DNA of 19,435 nt from Pseudomonadota bacterium (GTDB lineage: Bacteria > Pseudomonadota > Alphaproteobacteria > UBA8366 > GCA-2717185). The notes beneath the pieces are model-generated. The model made no database searches. It was not told where the DNA came from and saw nothing but the letters and a program-made list of their open reading frames with translations. Position numbers and translations under genes: made by a program. Shown piece by piece: positions 6,994-14,299 of this stretch. Numbering within the stretch: the first letter of the stretch is position 1; each line of letters opens with the position of its first letter. The DNA lies in contig JAQCHR010000016.1 of assembly GCA_027619655.1 (NCBI GenBank), forward strand, positions 1 to 19,435, read 5' to 3'.

Positions 6994-7875
6994 CTATCGA
7001 CGGCGGATGGTTTCGGCATCATCGATAATCGCCATGATCCGGGTGACATCGCTTATAACAGCAGAGGTAATGTCATAGGCCAATGCGCCCCATTTGACAT
7101 CAAGCTCGCCCCGCCGCACCTGGTTGGACTGTTTCAGTTCCCCGATTTCCTTGCCATCAGGATCCCGTAGCGTCCAGACGAGCGAAAGTGCGTCCCTGCC
7201 GCCGTCCACCGGAGTCACGCTGACAATACCGTATATGAGGATGGCGGCTTCTTCCGGGTTTCCGGTTACGGGCAGGCCGGCGCGCTGTAAAACGGCTTCG
7301 AACGCCGTTTTCAGCGCCTCGTTACCGTCGCCGGGCGCCCCCTCGACGGATACTACGGCAAAGCGCGACCGCTGCTTTTTGGGGATTTCCCGGGCGGTCA
7401 CCGCTGGGCCGTGCAGGTGCTCGGCAATTTCCGTTGCCGTCGCGTCCGCGATCAGGCCAAGATCCGCCACGCTGCCCGCCTGCCACGCCGCCGGCGTTAT
7501 CGGGTGCCGGGTCGAAAACGCCATCACGGTTTCACCCGATTCGTCCGTCAGGTTCCAGTCGATCGACTGCCCGCCCGCACGCCCGGACGGGGTAGCCAGC
7601 CCTTCCAGCAAGTATGCGTTTTTCAGATCGCCCCCCGTCGTCGCCGGAACCCCCCGGCTTACCAGCGCCGCCGCCAGTATTTCCGTCAGTGGCCCGGATG
7701 CGGCAGTCGGCGCGCCCTCGATCGGGACGACGACAATTCCAGCGCTGTCCTGGATGGCCTCGAACGGGCTCTCCACGCCTTTCCCGTCCTTGAACGGCCG
7801 CGGCAGCGGACCGCAGCCCGCCATCACGAACAGCAGGAAACACACCAGGACGCATCGGGGATTACAAAAGCGCAC
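6994..7875 (-). CDS. Predicted lipoprotein with two tandem repeat domains, function unknown
   Basis: I do not recognise a named family. The 293-residue product starts with a lipoprotein signal: positive residues, a hydrophobic run at 9-19, and the lipobox VMAGC with the acylated cysteine at 21. The mature part is a repeat of one domain. Copy 1 (about 46-158) has VVVPIEGAP, then a Trp-containing strand IDWNLTDESG and a final helix after AAWQAG. Copy 2 (about 171-284) has AVVSVEGAP, LVWTLRDPDG and DVKWGALAYD. EGAP recurs 125 residues apart, and the two later tryptophans recur 128 and 131 residues apart. It would sit in the outer membrane or periplasm. It ends the hldD-lgt-midA-pgeF block. The start codon is GTG at 7875. 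Confidence 0.8.
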   Translation of the reverse strand: MRFCNPRCVLVCFLLFVMAGCGPLPRPFKDGKGVESPFEAIQDSAGIVVVPIEGAPTAASGPLTEILAAALVSRGVPATTGGDLKNAYLLEGLATPSGRAGGQSIDWNLTDESGETVMAFSTRHPITPAAWQAGSVADLGLIADATATEIAEHLHGPAVTAREIPKKQRSRFAVVSVEGAPGDGNEALKTAFEAVLQRAGLPVTGNPEEAAILIYGIVSVTPVDGGRDALSLVWTLRDPDGKEIGELKQSNQVRRGELDVKWGALAYDITSAVISDVTRIMAIIDDAETIRRR

Positions 7876-7930
7876 AGCTCACCACCAGCAGCAACAGGGC
7901 CAAGGCCAGCATCTGTAATAAATAGGGCAT
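7862..7930 (-). CDS. Possible 22-residue hydrophobic peptide
   Basis: Between the pgeF stop and the lipoprotein start, an ATG at 7930 opens a frame of 22 codons ending in TAA. The product begins MPYLLQMLALALLLLVVSC and is nearly all hydrophobic, with a lipobox-like VVSC. It overlaps the lipoprotein start by 14 bases in another frame. AAGGCGG stands about ten bases upstream. It could be a small membrane peptide, a leader that couples translation to the lipoprotein gene, or chance; length is too short to decide. Confidence 0.25.
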   Translation of the reverse strand: MPYLLQMLALALLLLVVSCALL

Positions 7931-7946
7931 GACGATCCGGACCGCC

Positions 7947-8726
7947 TTATGGATTTAGCGCGATGGCGGAAAGGCCCCGGCCGTAATCCGGCTCGCCACG
8001 ATGGGTCGCGCGCCGATAACTGAAAAACCGCTCCGGATCGGCGCAGGTATCCGCTGCAAGGATATCGACAGCGCCAAGCCCCTGCCCGGCGAGCACCGAT
8101 TCGATAAAGCCCGGCAGGTCGAACATGAAATGTCCCGCGCGCGGGGAAGCGGAAAAAAACCTTGCATTGTCCGGGTCCCCGGCCAGGAACGGCGCCGGAA
8201 ATTCCGGCCCAACCTCATAGGATTCCCGGGCAATCGTCGGCCCCACCGCCGCCGCGATGGCATCGCGGCGCGCGCCCAGGCCCTCCATCGCCGCAATCGT
8301 CGCCTGCAGCACGCCGGTAACAGCGCCCTTCCATCCCGCATGCGCGGCGCCGACGACGCCCGCTTCCGCATCGGCAAACAGGACCGGCGCGCAATCCGCC
8401 GTCAGGATGCCGAGTGCAATTCCGGGCCGGTCGGTCACCATCGCATCGCATTTCGGCGCATCGGCTGGTTGCCAGGGCCCGGCCACATGGGCGACATCGC
8501 GGCCATGCACCTGATAGACCGTATTCAGCGCCGGCAGTGCCAGGGCTTCGGCAATCCGCCGGCGGTTTTCCGTCACCGCCGCCGCATCGTCATCCGAGCC
8601 GTAGCCGGTATTGAGGGAACCGTAGATCCCTTTGCTGACGCCGCCCTGCCGGGTGAAAAACCCGTGCCGCAGCCGCGCCGGATCCTGCAATGCAGGTGAC
8701 GTCAGGAAGGATACGGATTGGGTCAT
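7947..8726 (-). CDS. pgeF: Peptidoglycan editing factor PgeF (YfiH/laccase-domain family)
   Basis: This 259-residue protein belongs to the former multicopper polyphenol oxidase (YfiH) family. The metal and catalytic residues are visible: H74 in YQVHGRD, C112 in TADCAPV and H129 in AAHAGWKG. FFTRQGGVS (23-31), SLNTGYGS and the C-terminal FFSYRRATHRGEPDYGR segment are typical. Bacterial PgeF corrects misincorporated residues in peptidoglycan precursors (known for E. coli YfiH, which acts on UDP-MurNAc-L-Ser). Cytoplasmic, no signal peptide. It begins six bases after the midA stop, and its neighbours lgt and hldD support an envelope context. Confidence 0.9.
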   Translation of the reverse strand: MTQSVSFLTSPALQDPARLRHGFFTRQGGVSKGIYGSLNTGYGSDDDAAAVTENRRRIAEALALPALNTVYQVHGRDVAHVAGPWQPADAPKCDAMVTDRPGIALGILTADCAPVLFADAEAGVVGAAHAGWKGAVTGVLQATIAAMEGLGARRDAIAAAVGPTIARESYEVGPEFPAPFLAGDPDNARFFSASPRAGHFMFDLPGFIESVLAGQGLGAVDILAADTCADPERFFSYRRATHRGEPDYGRGLSAIALNP

Positions 8727-8732
8727 GAACGG

Positions 8733-9812
8733 TCAGCCTTCAAAGCCGGGGGGCACAGGCATGCCCTGCTGCGTCAGGGCCAATACCTTGAACAAAATGC
8801 CCATTTCCGCCGGATCGATCAAGCGGGTCAATCCGGACCGGATCGACGGCCGCTGGTCCGGCGTCGCCCTGGCCAGCAACTGTTCGGCGCGCACTTCAAC
8901 GCCCAGCGCCTGCAGGAATGCCCCCTGCCCGCACGGGCCGAAAGGCAGAACCCTGTCACCCGCCGCCCGGGCCAGCGCACCGAAATCGACGTGCACGGTC
9001 AGGTCCGCCGCGCCAGGTTCGGCCAGCACATCATGCGGCTTATGCGCCTTGACCGCCTGCAGCGTATCGCCGGGGGCGCTGTCGCCGTAGCCGTAGTCAA
9101 CGATCAGCGCGGCCCCGCCTGTCGTGGAAATTCTGCTGGCGATGGCGGCGGCGATGGCCAGCGCCGCCGGCTGGATTTCGGCGATGGCGCCTTCGGGTGC
9201 ACCACGTCGCACGCCCGGATCGATCAATGCGGCGGCGGGCGCATCCGGCGCCGAGAGGACAAACTGCAACCCCTCCGCGCCATTGCCGACCAGCCGTTCG
9301 CACCAGCCCGCCGATGTGCGCTGCAATTGCCGCACCGGTAGCGCATCGAAAAACTCATTGGCGAGCAACAGCAACGGACCATCCGGAACCTCGTCGAAAC
9401 GGTCATGCCAGGCAATTCGCCGCCCGGCCAGCGCGTTGCGCTGCGCCTCACGCAGCACGGGACTGGTTTCCACGAGATGGACCTGCGCCGCCTGGATAAA
9501 GCCCGGCGACAGCGCCGCGGCGCGCAGCGCATCCGCCATCAGGGTGCCCCGTCCGGGGCCCAGTTCGACCAGCCGGAACGGGTCCGGCGCACCCATCTGC
9601 CGCCAGACCGCGACGCACCACAGCCCCAGCATTTCACCGAACACCTGGCTGATTTCCGGCGCGGTGATGAAATCGCCCGCGCGGCCAAAGGGATCGCGGG
9701 TGGTGTAATAACCCAGTTCCGGATGGCCCAGCGCCAACGCCATGTATTCCGAAATGCTGATCGGGCCGGACGTCGCGATCCGCCGCGCGATCCGCCGCGC
9801 CAGGGCGTTCAA
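8733..9812 (-). CDS. MidA/NDUFAF7-type class I SAM-dependent methyltransferase
   Basis: This protein (about 359 residues) fits the DUF185/MidA family. Near the N-terminus is the family pattern GPISISEYMALALGHPELGYY, then GDFITAPEISQVFGEMLG, then the SAM-binding motif LVELGPGRGTL (81-91), and later ANEFFDALPVRQ and IVDYGYG. The mitochondrial homologue NDUFAF7 methylates an arginine of a complex I subunit; the bacterial target is not established here. The frame is open to 9887, but the TTG at 9812 overlaps the lgt stop as TTGA and gives the usual family N-terminus (MNALARRIARRI), so I chose it. That start is inferred. The gene sits between lgt and pgeF. Confidence 0.87.
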   Translation of the reverse strand: MNALARRIARRIATSGPISISEYMALALGHPELGYYTTRDPFGRAGDFITAPEISQVFGEMLGLWCVAVWRQMGAPDPFRLVELGPGRGTLMADALRAAALSPGFIQAAQVHLVETSPVLREAQRNALAGRRIAWHDRFDEVPDGPLLLLANEFFDALPVRQLQRTSAGWCERLVGNGAEGLQFVLSAPDAPAAALIDPGVRRGAPEGAIAEIQPAALAIAAAIASRISTTGGAALIVDYGYGDSAPGDTLQAVKAHKPHDVLAEPGAADLTVHVDFGALARAAGDRVLPFGPCGQGAFLQALGVEVRAEQLLARATPDQRPSIRSGLTRLIDPAEMGILFKVLALTQQGMPVPPGFEG

Positions 9813-10612
9813 GCGTCTACCGGCGGCCGCCGCATGCCGCGAATGACCAGGTACAGGCCCAGCGCCACCATCGGCATCGACAGCCACTGCCCCCAGGTCG
9901 ATCCGAAGGCCAGCAATCCGATGAAGTCATCCGGCTCCCGGACGGTCTCCACCAGCATGCGGGACAACCCGTAGCCAATCAGGAAGACGCCGCTTGGCAG
10001 GTTGATACGCCGCCTTGCCCGCATCGGGATTACCAGCACGGCCAGAATGATGAACAGCAGCAGCCCTTCCAGCGCCGCCTCATAAAGCTGGCTGGGATGC
10101 CGCGGCATATCGCCGGCGTGCCGGAAGATCACGCCGAAGGAGCCACCGGTCGGGCGGCCCCATAATTCGCCATTGATAAAATTGGCGATCCGCCCCAGGA
10201 ACAGCCCGATCGGCGCCACGGCCGCCAGAATATCCGCCAGCGCGAAAAACGCGATACCGTGCCGCCGCGAAAACAGGATCGCCGCCAGGATGACGCCGGC
10301 CAGGCCGCCATGGAACGACATCCCGCCATTCCACATCTGCGGAATTTCCAGCAGATTTTCGAGGTAATAGGCGGGCTTGTAAAAAATAACATAGCCGAGC
10401 CGCCCGCCGAGGATGACGCCGAGCGTCGCCCAGATCAGGAAATCGTCGATATGCTGCGGGGTCAACAGATCCGGCGGCCGTTTCGCCAGCCACATCCCGT
10501 AGCGCCAGGCCCCGATCAGTCCTCCGATATAGGCCAGCGCATACCAGCGGATCTGGAAAATGCCGAGGTCCAGCGCAACGGGGCTGAAACCGGGAAATTC
10601 GTAAATCCCCAT
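9809..10612 (-). CDS. lgt: Prolipoprotein diacylglyceryl transferase
   Basis: This 267-residue inner-membrane enzyme adds diacylglycerol to the lipobox cysteine of prolipoproteins. About seven hydrophobic segments are visible. Conserved motifs are GGRLGYVIFY (69-78), SFHGGLAG with H101, and the Lgt signature GRIANFINGELWGRPT (140-155) with essential R141. The ATG at 10612 is chosen because it gives the classic short N-terminus (MGIYEFPGFSP) and stands five bases after the hldD stop; the open frame upstream of it overlaps hldD and is not protein-like. midA begins in its stop codon. The lipoprotein at the end of the same gene block could be one of its substrates. Confidence 0.95.
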   Translation of the reverse strand: MGIYEFPGFSPVALDLGIFQIRWYALAYIGGLIGAWRYGMWLAKRPPDLLTPQHIDDFLIWATLGVILGGRLGYVIFYKPAYYLENLLEIPQMWNGGMSFHGGLAGVILAAILFSRRHGIAFFALADILAAVAPIGLFLGRIANFINGELWGRPTGGSFGVIFRHAGDMPRHPSQLYEAALEGLLLFIILAVLVIPMRARRRINLPSGVFLIGYGLSRMLVETVREPDDFIGLLAFGSTWGQWLSMPMVALGLYLVIRGMRRPPVDA

Positions 10613-10617
10613 TGCCG

Positions 10618-11601
10618 CTACCTGTAAGGATCGTTGGTTTCGAGGAAATCCCGGATATAGCGCCTTACGCCGTCTTCCAGCGTGGTCGGCGCCGGCCTGT
10701 ATCCGGCCGCCCGGATACGGTCCATCCGCGCCTGGGTATGGTACTGGTAATGTCGGCGGATATGTTCCGGCGTGTCGATGAACTCGATCACCGGTTCCTG
10801 ATCCAGCGCGGCGAAGCAGGCCCGGGCCAGGTCGGCGAAACTCCGCGCCCCGCCTGTGCCACAGTTGAACAGGCCGCTGACCGACGGATTTTCGTTCAAC
10901 CACAGCATGATATCGACGCAGTCGCCGACCCAGACGAAGTCGCGTTCCTGCCCGCCATCGGGATAGGCCGGATGATGCGAGCGGAAGAGCCGCGCCCTGC
11001 CGGTTTCCCGGATCTGGCGATGCAATTGCACCACCAGGCTCTGCTGGCCCCCTTTATGGTGTTCGTTCGGACCGTAGACGTTGAAGAACTTCATCCCGGC
11101 CCATTGCGGCGGCGCGATCCCGGCCTCTGCCAGCATTACCGCGTCCATGTCGAAAATATGCTTGGACCAGCCATACAGGTTCAGCGGCTTCAGCTTTGTC
11201 AGGGCAGCCGGATCATTGTCGTCGTCGAACCCGGCCTCACCCCCGCCATAGGTCGCCGCGGAGGAGGCATAGATCAGGCGCACGCCGTGCTTCGCGCACC
11301 AGCGCCACAGCATCAGGGACAGGTCCAGATTATTGTCGAGCACGATATCCGGGTCGCGCTCCACAGTGGAGGAAGACGCGCCCATATGGAAAATACCATC
11401 GACCCCGCCCGCATTCTCCGCAAGCCAGTCGGCAAGGCGTTCCGGCGGCACGATGCCGGCTACCGCGTGTTTTTCGATATTGCGCGATTTTTCCGGCGTA
11501 TCGAGCCAGTCGCATACGTAAACCGGCGCGGACGCCCGTTCGCACAGCGCGGCGACAAGGTTCGAACCGATAAACCCCGCACCGCCGGTCACAAGGATCA
11601 T
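10618..11601 (-). CDS. hldD: ADP-L-glycero-D-manno-heptose 6-epimerase
   Basis: This 327-residue short-chain dehydrogenase-type epimerase converts ADP-D-glycero-D-manno-heptose to the L-form used in LPS inner core. The NAD(P) loop is TGGAGFIGSN (5-14). The catalytic YxxxK is Y143-K147 in LYGWSK, with S114/S115 in YASSAATYG before it. NVYGPNEHHKG and the RDFVWVGD segment are typical of HldD (RfaD/WaaD). A GGAG site precedes the ATG and a promoter is seen at 11631-11660. It heads the minus-strand hldD-lgt-midA-pgeF-lipoprotein block. Confidence 0.95.
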   Translation of the reverse strand: MILVTGGAGFIGSNLVAALCERASAPVYVCDWLDTPEKSRNIEKHAVAGIVPPERLADWLAENAGGVDGIFHMGASSSTVERDPDIVLDNNLDLSLMLWRWCAKHGVRLIYASSAATYGGGEAGFDDDNDPAALTKLKPLNLYGWSKHIFDMDAVMLAEAGIAPPQWAGMKFFNVYGPNEHHKGGQQSLVVQLHRQIRETGRARLFRSHHPAYPDGGQERDFVWVGDCVDIMLWLNENPSVSGLFNCGTGGARSFADLARACFAALDQEPVIEFIDTPEHIRRHYQYHTQARMDRIRAAGYRPAPTTLEDGVRRYIRDFLETNDPYR

Positions 11602-11630
11602 CGTCAGCTCCGGTCATCTGGACGAGGCTT

Positions 11631-11660
11631 CTTATAGGCGAGTGCGTCGCGCTGCGGCAA
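11631..11660 (-). promoter_or_regulatory. Promoter of the hldD operon
   Basis: On the minus strand TTGCCG (11660-11655) is followed after 18 bases by TATAAG (11636-11631), about 30 bases before the hldD ATG. Its -35 box lies six bases from that of the divergent ubiK promoter. Confidence 0.5.
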
Positions 11661-11666
11661 GACGGG

Positions 11667-11697
11667 TTGCACCGGCGGCGCCGCGCCGCCATATATT
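11667..11697 (+). promoter_or_regulatory. Candidate promoter of ubiK with an internal GC inverted repeat
   Basis: TTGCAC (11667-11672) is followed after 18-19 bases by ATATATT (11691-11697). The spacer contains a perfect inverted repeat, GGCGGCG (11674-11680) and CGCCGCC (11684-11690), with three bases between. The spacing is slightly long, so the call is tentative. Confidence 0.4.
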
Positions 11698-11727
11698 CAT
11701 GCAGGGTTCAGGAAATACGAGGATATC

Positions 11728-12039
11728 ATGCAGGTGGAAAACCGGTTTCTCGACGATCTGGCGCGCGTCGCCAATGGCGCCCTGGGCACCCTGTCCGGGG
11801 TCCGCAGCGAAATCGAGGCAATGGTGAAACAGCGGATCGAACGGCTGCTGGCCGATATGGACCTGGTCACGCGCGATGAGTTCGAAGCCGTGAAGGCCGT
11901 GGCCGCGAGAGCGCGCAGCGAACAGGAAACCCTGGAAGCCCGCGTCGCGGCACTGGAAGCCGCCATGACCAAGGCGAAGACAAAACCGGTGACACGCCGC
12001 AAGCGCGCCGCATCGACCGCCAAATCAAAGCCCGCGTAG
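11728..12039 (+). CDS. ubiK: BMFP-domain protein, UbiK-type ubiquinone biosynthesis accessory factor
   Basis: This 103-residue protein has the BMFP/YqiC form. The amphipathic N-terminal part NRFLDDLARVANGALGTLSG includes the family's hydrophobic/Gly-Ala stretch; a helical coiled-coil part follows (about 35-82) with the typical LVTRDEFEAVKAVAARAR segment, and the tail is Lys/Arg-rich (from about 82). In enterobacteria UbiK assists the aerobic ubiquinone-synthesis complex with UbiJ; the role here is inferred from family. GAGGA lies before the ATG. It is a single-gene unit, divergent from hldD and closed by a strong terminator. Confidence 0.85.
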   Translation: MQVENRFLDDLARVANGALGTLSGVRSEIEAMVKQRIERLLADMDLVTRDEFEAVKAVAARARSEQETLEARVAALEAAMTKAKTKPVTRRKRAASTAKSKPA

Positions 12040-12042
12040 CGC

Positions 12043-12065
12043 GCCGGCGGCGCCGGCCCTTTTTT
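12043..12065 (+). terminator. Intrinsic terminator after ubiK
   Basis: GCCGGC (12043-12048), a GGC loop, and GCCGGC (12052-12057) form a six-pair GC stem followed by CC and six T residues (12060-12065). It begins four bases after the ubiK stop. Confidence 0.85.
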
Positions 12066-12247
12066 ATGGGCATTTCCGCGTAAATCCGCTTGCTTGTGTT
12101 GATTCCCGTATGGCACTCTAGGTCTAGTGGTCGAACGGCGAATATAACTACTAAATATCGGAATCGGAGCGATTCGGTTCCGGCCATCGCCCCACGACGA
12201 ATCGGGTCCTTAGGGGCCGTGCAACGCGAACGCTAAAAGGTACGCGA

Positions 12248-12751
12248 ATGGCATTGATGCACGCCGAATTGCAGGACACGCCAAATAATCCCATCGACCT
12301 GATGGAAGAACTCGTCCGCGAGAATCAGTGGATGTGCGACAGGGCCAGCGACGAAGAATTGCTGGTCGAACTGACGGGCCGCTGGTGTGACTACCGGATG
12401 TTCTTCGTCTGGCGTGAACAGGTCAAGGCGCTGTATTTCACCTGTTCGCTGGACATGAAGGTCGTGCCGGAAAAACGGCGTGCGATCAACGACCTGCTTT
12501 CGCTGGTCAACGAGCGCATGTGGTTCGGCCATTTCGAGCTGTGCTCCGAAGCGGGTACGCCGATGTTCCGCCACACCATGCTGACGCGCGGCTGGGACGG
12601 CGCCAGCGCCGAACAGCTTGAAGACCTCGTCGATATCGCGGTATGCGAATGCGAACGTTTCTATCCAGCGTTCCAGTATGTCCTCTGGGCCGGGTATACG
12701 GCGGCGCAGGCGGTCGAGGCGACCATGCTGGATACCGTCGGCGAAGCCTGA
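12248..12751 (+). CDS. YbjN domain-containing protein
   Basis: This 167-residue protein is a YbjN-domain protein, a small fold related to type III secretion chaperones. Family features: the short N-terminal helix PIDLMEELVREN, the strand set ELLVELTGRWCDYRMFFVWREQVKALYFTCSLDMKV, the VPEKRRAINDLLSLVNERMWFGHFEL segment, and a C-terminal helix set including FYPAFQYVLWAG. No enzyme motif is seen. In E. coli YbjN affects motility and stress phenotypes by an unknown mechanism. AAAGG lies seven bases before the ATG. proC starts 10 bases after its stop; adjacency to proC is common in alphaproteobacteria, which supports the call. The 182 bases upstream (12066-12247) hold a TATAAC box at 12143-12148 but no convincing -35. 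Confidence 0.85.
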   Translation: MALMHAELQDTPNNPIDLMEELVRENQWMCDRASDEELLVELTGRWCDYRMFFVWREQVKALYFTCSLDMKVVPEKRRAINDLLSLVNERMWFGHFELCSEAGTPMFRHTMLTRGWDGASAEQLEDLVDIAVCECERFYPAFQYVLWAGYTAAQAVEATMLDTVGEA

Positions 12752-12761
12752 GCGAAGAACC

Positions 12762-13586
12762 ATGACCGGAAAACTGTCCCGCCCCCTGTTGCTTGTCGGT
12801 TGCGGCAAGATGGGCAGCGCCATGCTCGAAGGATGGTGCGAATCGGGCATTGCGGCGGCGGGCGTCACCATAATCGAACCGATGGGCGCGCCGGCCTTCG
12901 AAGGCCGAAACGGTATTTCGGTCTGTTCCGATGCCGTGGAACTGCCGTCGAATTTCGATCCGGAAGTCGTCGTCTTTGCCGTCAAGCCGCAGCAGATGGA
13001 TACCGTTGCGCCGGCCTATGCGCGCTTCGTATCCGGCGATACCGTGTACCTGTCCATCGCGGCGGGCCGCACCATCGGATATTTTGAAGAAAAGCTGGCC
13101 GGCAACGCGGCCATCGTCCGCGCCATGCCGAACACGCCGGCGGCGATCGGACAGGGCATCACGGTACTGTGCCCCAACGCAAAAGCCACGGCCGCGCAGG
13201 CGGGCCTGTGCCGCGACCTTCTGGCCGCGGTCGGCGAGGCGATTGTCGTGGACGACGAGACATTGATCGATGCGGTTACCGCACTGTCCGGCGGTGGCCC
13301 CGCCTATGTCTTCCTGATGATCGAATGCCTTAGCGAAGCCGGCGTCCAGGCAGGACTGCCAGCCGACCTCTCGGCGCGGCTCGCCCTGGCGACGGTCGCG
13401 GGGTCAGGGCAGTTGGCGCTGGCCGGCGATGAGCCGCCGTCGAAACTGCGTGAGAATGTCACCAGCCCCGGCGGCACCACGCTGGAGGCCCTGAAAATCC
13501 TGATGGCGAATGACGGGCTGCAGCCGCTGATGACCCGCGCCATCGCCGCCGCAACGCGGCGCAGCCGGGAGCTTGCCGGCAACTGA
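12762..13586 (+). CDS. proC: Pyrroline-5-carboxylate reductase
   Basis: This 274-residue enzyme reduces pyrroline-5-carboxylate to proline with NAD(P)H. The Rossmann loop is LVGCGKMGSAM (11-21); FAVKPQQM (72-79), VRAMPNTPAAIGQG (119-132), ALSGGGPAYVF (174-184) and the P5CR signature around LRENVTSPGGTTLEAL (229-244) are in order. The ATG at 12762 gives the usual N-terminus; the frame is open upstream but there it overlaps the YbjN gene. It sits 10 bases after the YbjN gene, so the pair is probably an operon. Confidence 0.95.
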   Translation: MTGKLSRPLLLVGCGKMGSAMLEGWCESGIAAAGVTIIEPMGAPAFEGRNGISVCSDAVELPSNFDPEVVVFAVKPQQMDTVAPAYARFVSGDTVYLSIAAGRTIGYFEEKLAGNAAIVRAMPNTPAAIGQGITVLCPNAKATAAQAGLCRDLLAAVGEAIVVDDETLIDAVTALSGGGPAYVFLMIECLSEAGVQAGLPADLSARLALATVAGSGQLALAGDEPPSKLRENVTSPGGTTLEALKILMANDGLQPLMTRAIAAATRRSRELAGN

Positions 13587-13596
13587 CCCGCAAGCG

Positions 13597-13626
13597 TTGA
13601 AATCAGGCTACCTGAAGCGCTATATA
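13597..13626 (+). promoter_or_regulatory. Promoter with a palindromic operator candidate, in front of the TetR gene
   Basis: TTGAAA (13597-13602) is followed after 18 bases by TATATA (13621-13626). Inside the spacer lies a perfect 13-base palindrome, TCAGG-CTA-CCTGA (13603-13615). An operator between -35 and -10, ahead of a TetR-family gene, is the classic layout for autorepression. The link to this regulator is inferred. Confidence 0.55.
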
Positions 13627-13668
13627 TTCACGTATCGGTAATCGAATTATTCCGGGCGGACGCGAACC

Positions 13669-14289
13669 ATGGTGCGCAAGGCTGACAGACCCCGTCATAT
13701 CGTCGAGACAACGTTGAAGCTGGCCGCAGAAGGCCGCTGGCCATATATCGGCCTGCGCGATATCGCAGCGGCATCCGGTGTTTCCCTGGCCGAACTCCAC
13801 GAACTCTACCCGTCGAAAACCGCCATACTCCGGGCCTGGGCCGACATGATCGATGCCGAGGTCCTGGCATCGGCGACCGCGCTGGATCCTGAGGATTCGC
13901 CGCGCGACCGGTTGTTCGATGTGCTCATGCGCCGGTTCGATGCAATGCAGGATAACCGCGCGGCCGTCGCCGCCATCCTGCAGGCAACCTGCCGCGACCC
14001 GCTGGCCGGGCTGTGCATGGCGCCGGGGTTGATGCGGTCCATGCGCTGGATGCTGGAAGCCGCCGACATCCGCACCGGCGGACCGAAGGGCGGGATGATA
14101 ACGCGCGTCGTTGTCGGCGTCTGGCTGGCCACCCTCCGCGTTTGGCTGAAGGACGACAGCGCAGACATGGCCGCGACCATGGCGGCGCTGGATCGCAACC
14201 TGATCCGGGCGGAACGCCTGATGTCCCTGCTGCCCGCCGGCCGGAAGCGCCCGACACCGGAAGCGGAACCCGACACGGTCGCGGCGTAA
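13669..14289 (+). CDS. TetR/AcrR-family transcriptional regulator
   Basis: This 206-residue protein has a TetR-type helix-turn-helix at about residues 8-55: a first helix HIVETTLKLAAEG, then the recognition region LRDIAAASGVSLAELHELYPSKTAILRAW. The remainder is helical and would form the ligand/dimer domain; it shows no recognisable ligand signature. The C-terminal 15 residues are Pro/Glu-rich. A promoter with a palindrome lies upstream, suggesting autoregulation and control of the csaA-cyclase-glyoxalase genes that follow in the same direction, the first only 10 bases away. The ribosome site is weak. Confidence 0.85.
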   Translation: MVRKADRPRHIVETTLKLAAEGRWPYIGLRDIAAASGVSLAELHELYPSKTAILRAWADMIDAEVLASATALDPEDSPRDRLFDVLMRRFDAMQDNRAAVAAILQATCRDPLAGLCMAPGLMRSMRWMLEAADIRTGGPKGGMITRVVVGVWLATLRVWLKDDSADMAATMAALDRNLIRAERLMSLLPAGRKRPTPEAEPDTVAA

Positions 14290-14299
14290 TCGAACCCTC

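Noticed and set aside
10613..10903. 97-residue N-terminal extension of Lgt
   Set aside because: It overlaps the end of hldD in another frame and is not membrane-like; the ATG at 10612 gives the standard Lgt start.
12066..12247. Promoter or small RNA in the gap before the YbjN gene
   Set aside because: Only an isolated TATAAC at 12143-12148 was found, with no matching -35 box at usable distance and no stable hairpin or terminator to support an RNA gene.
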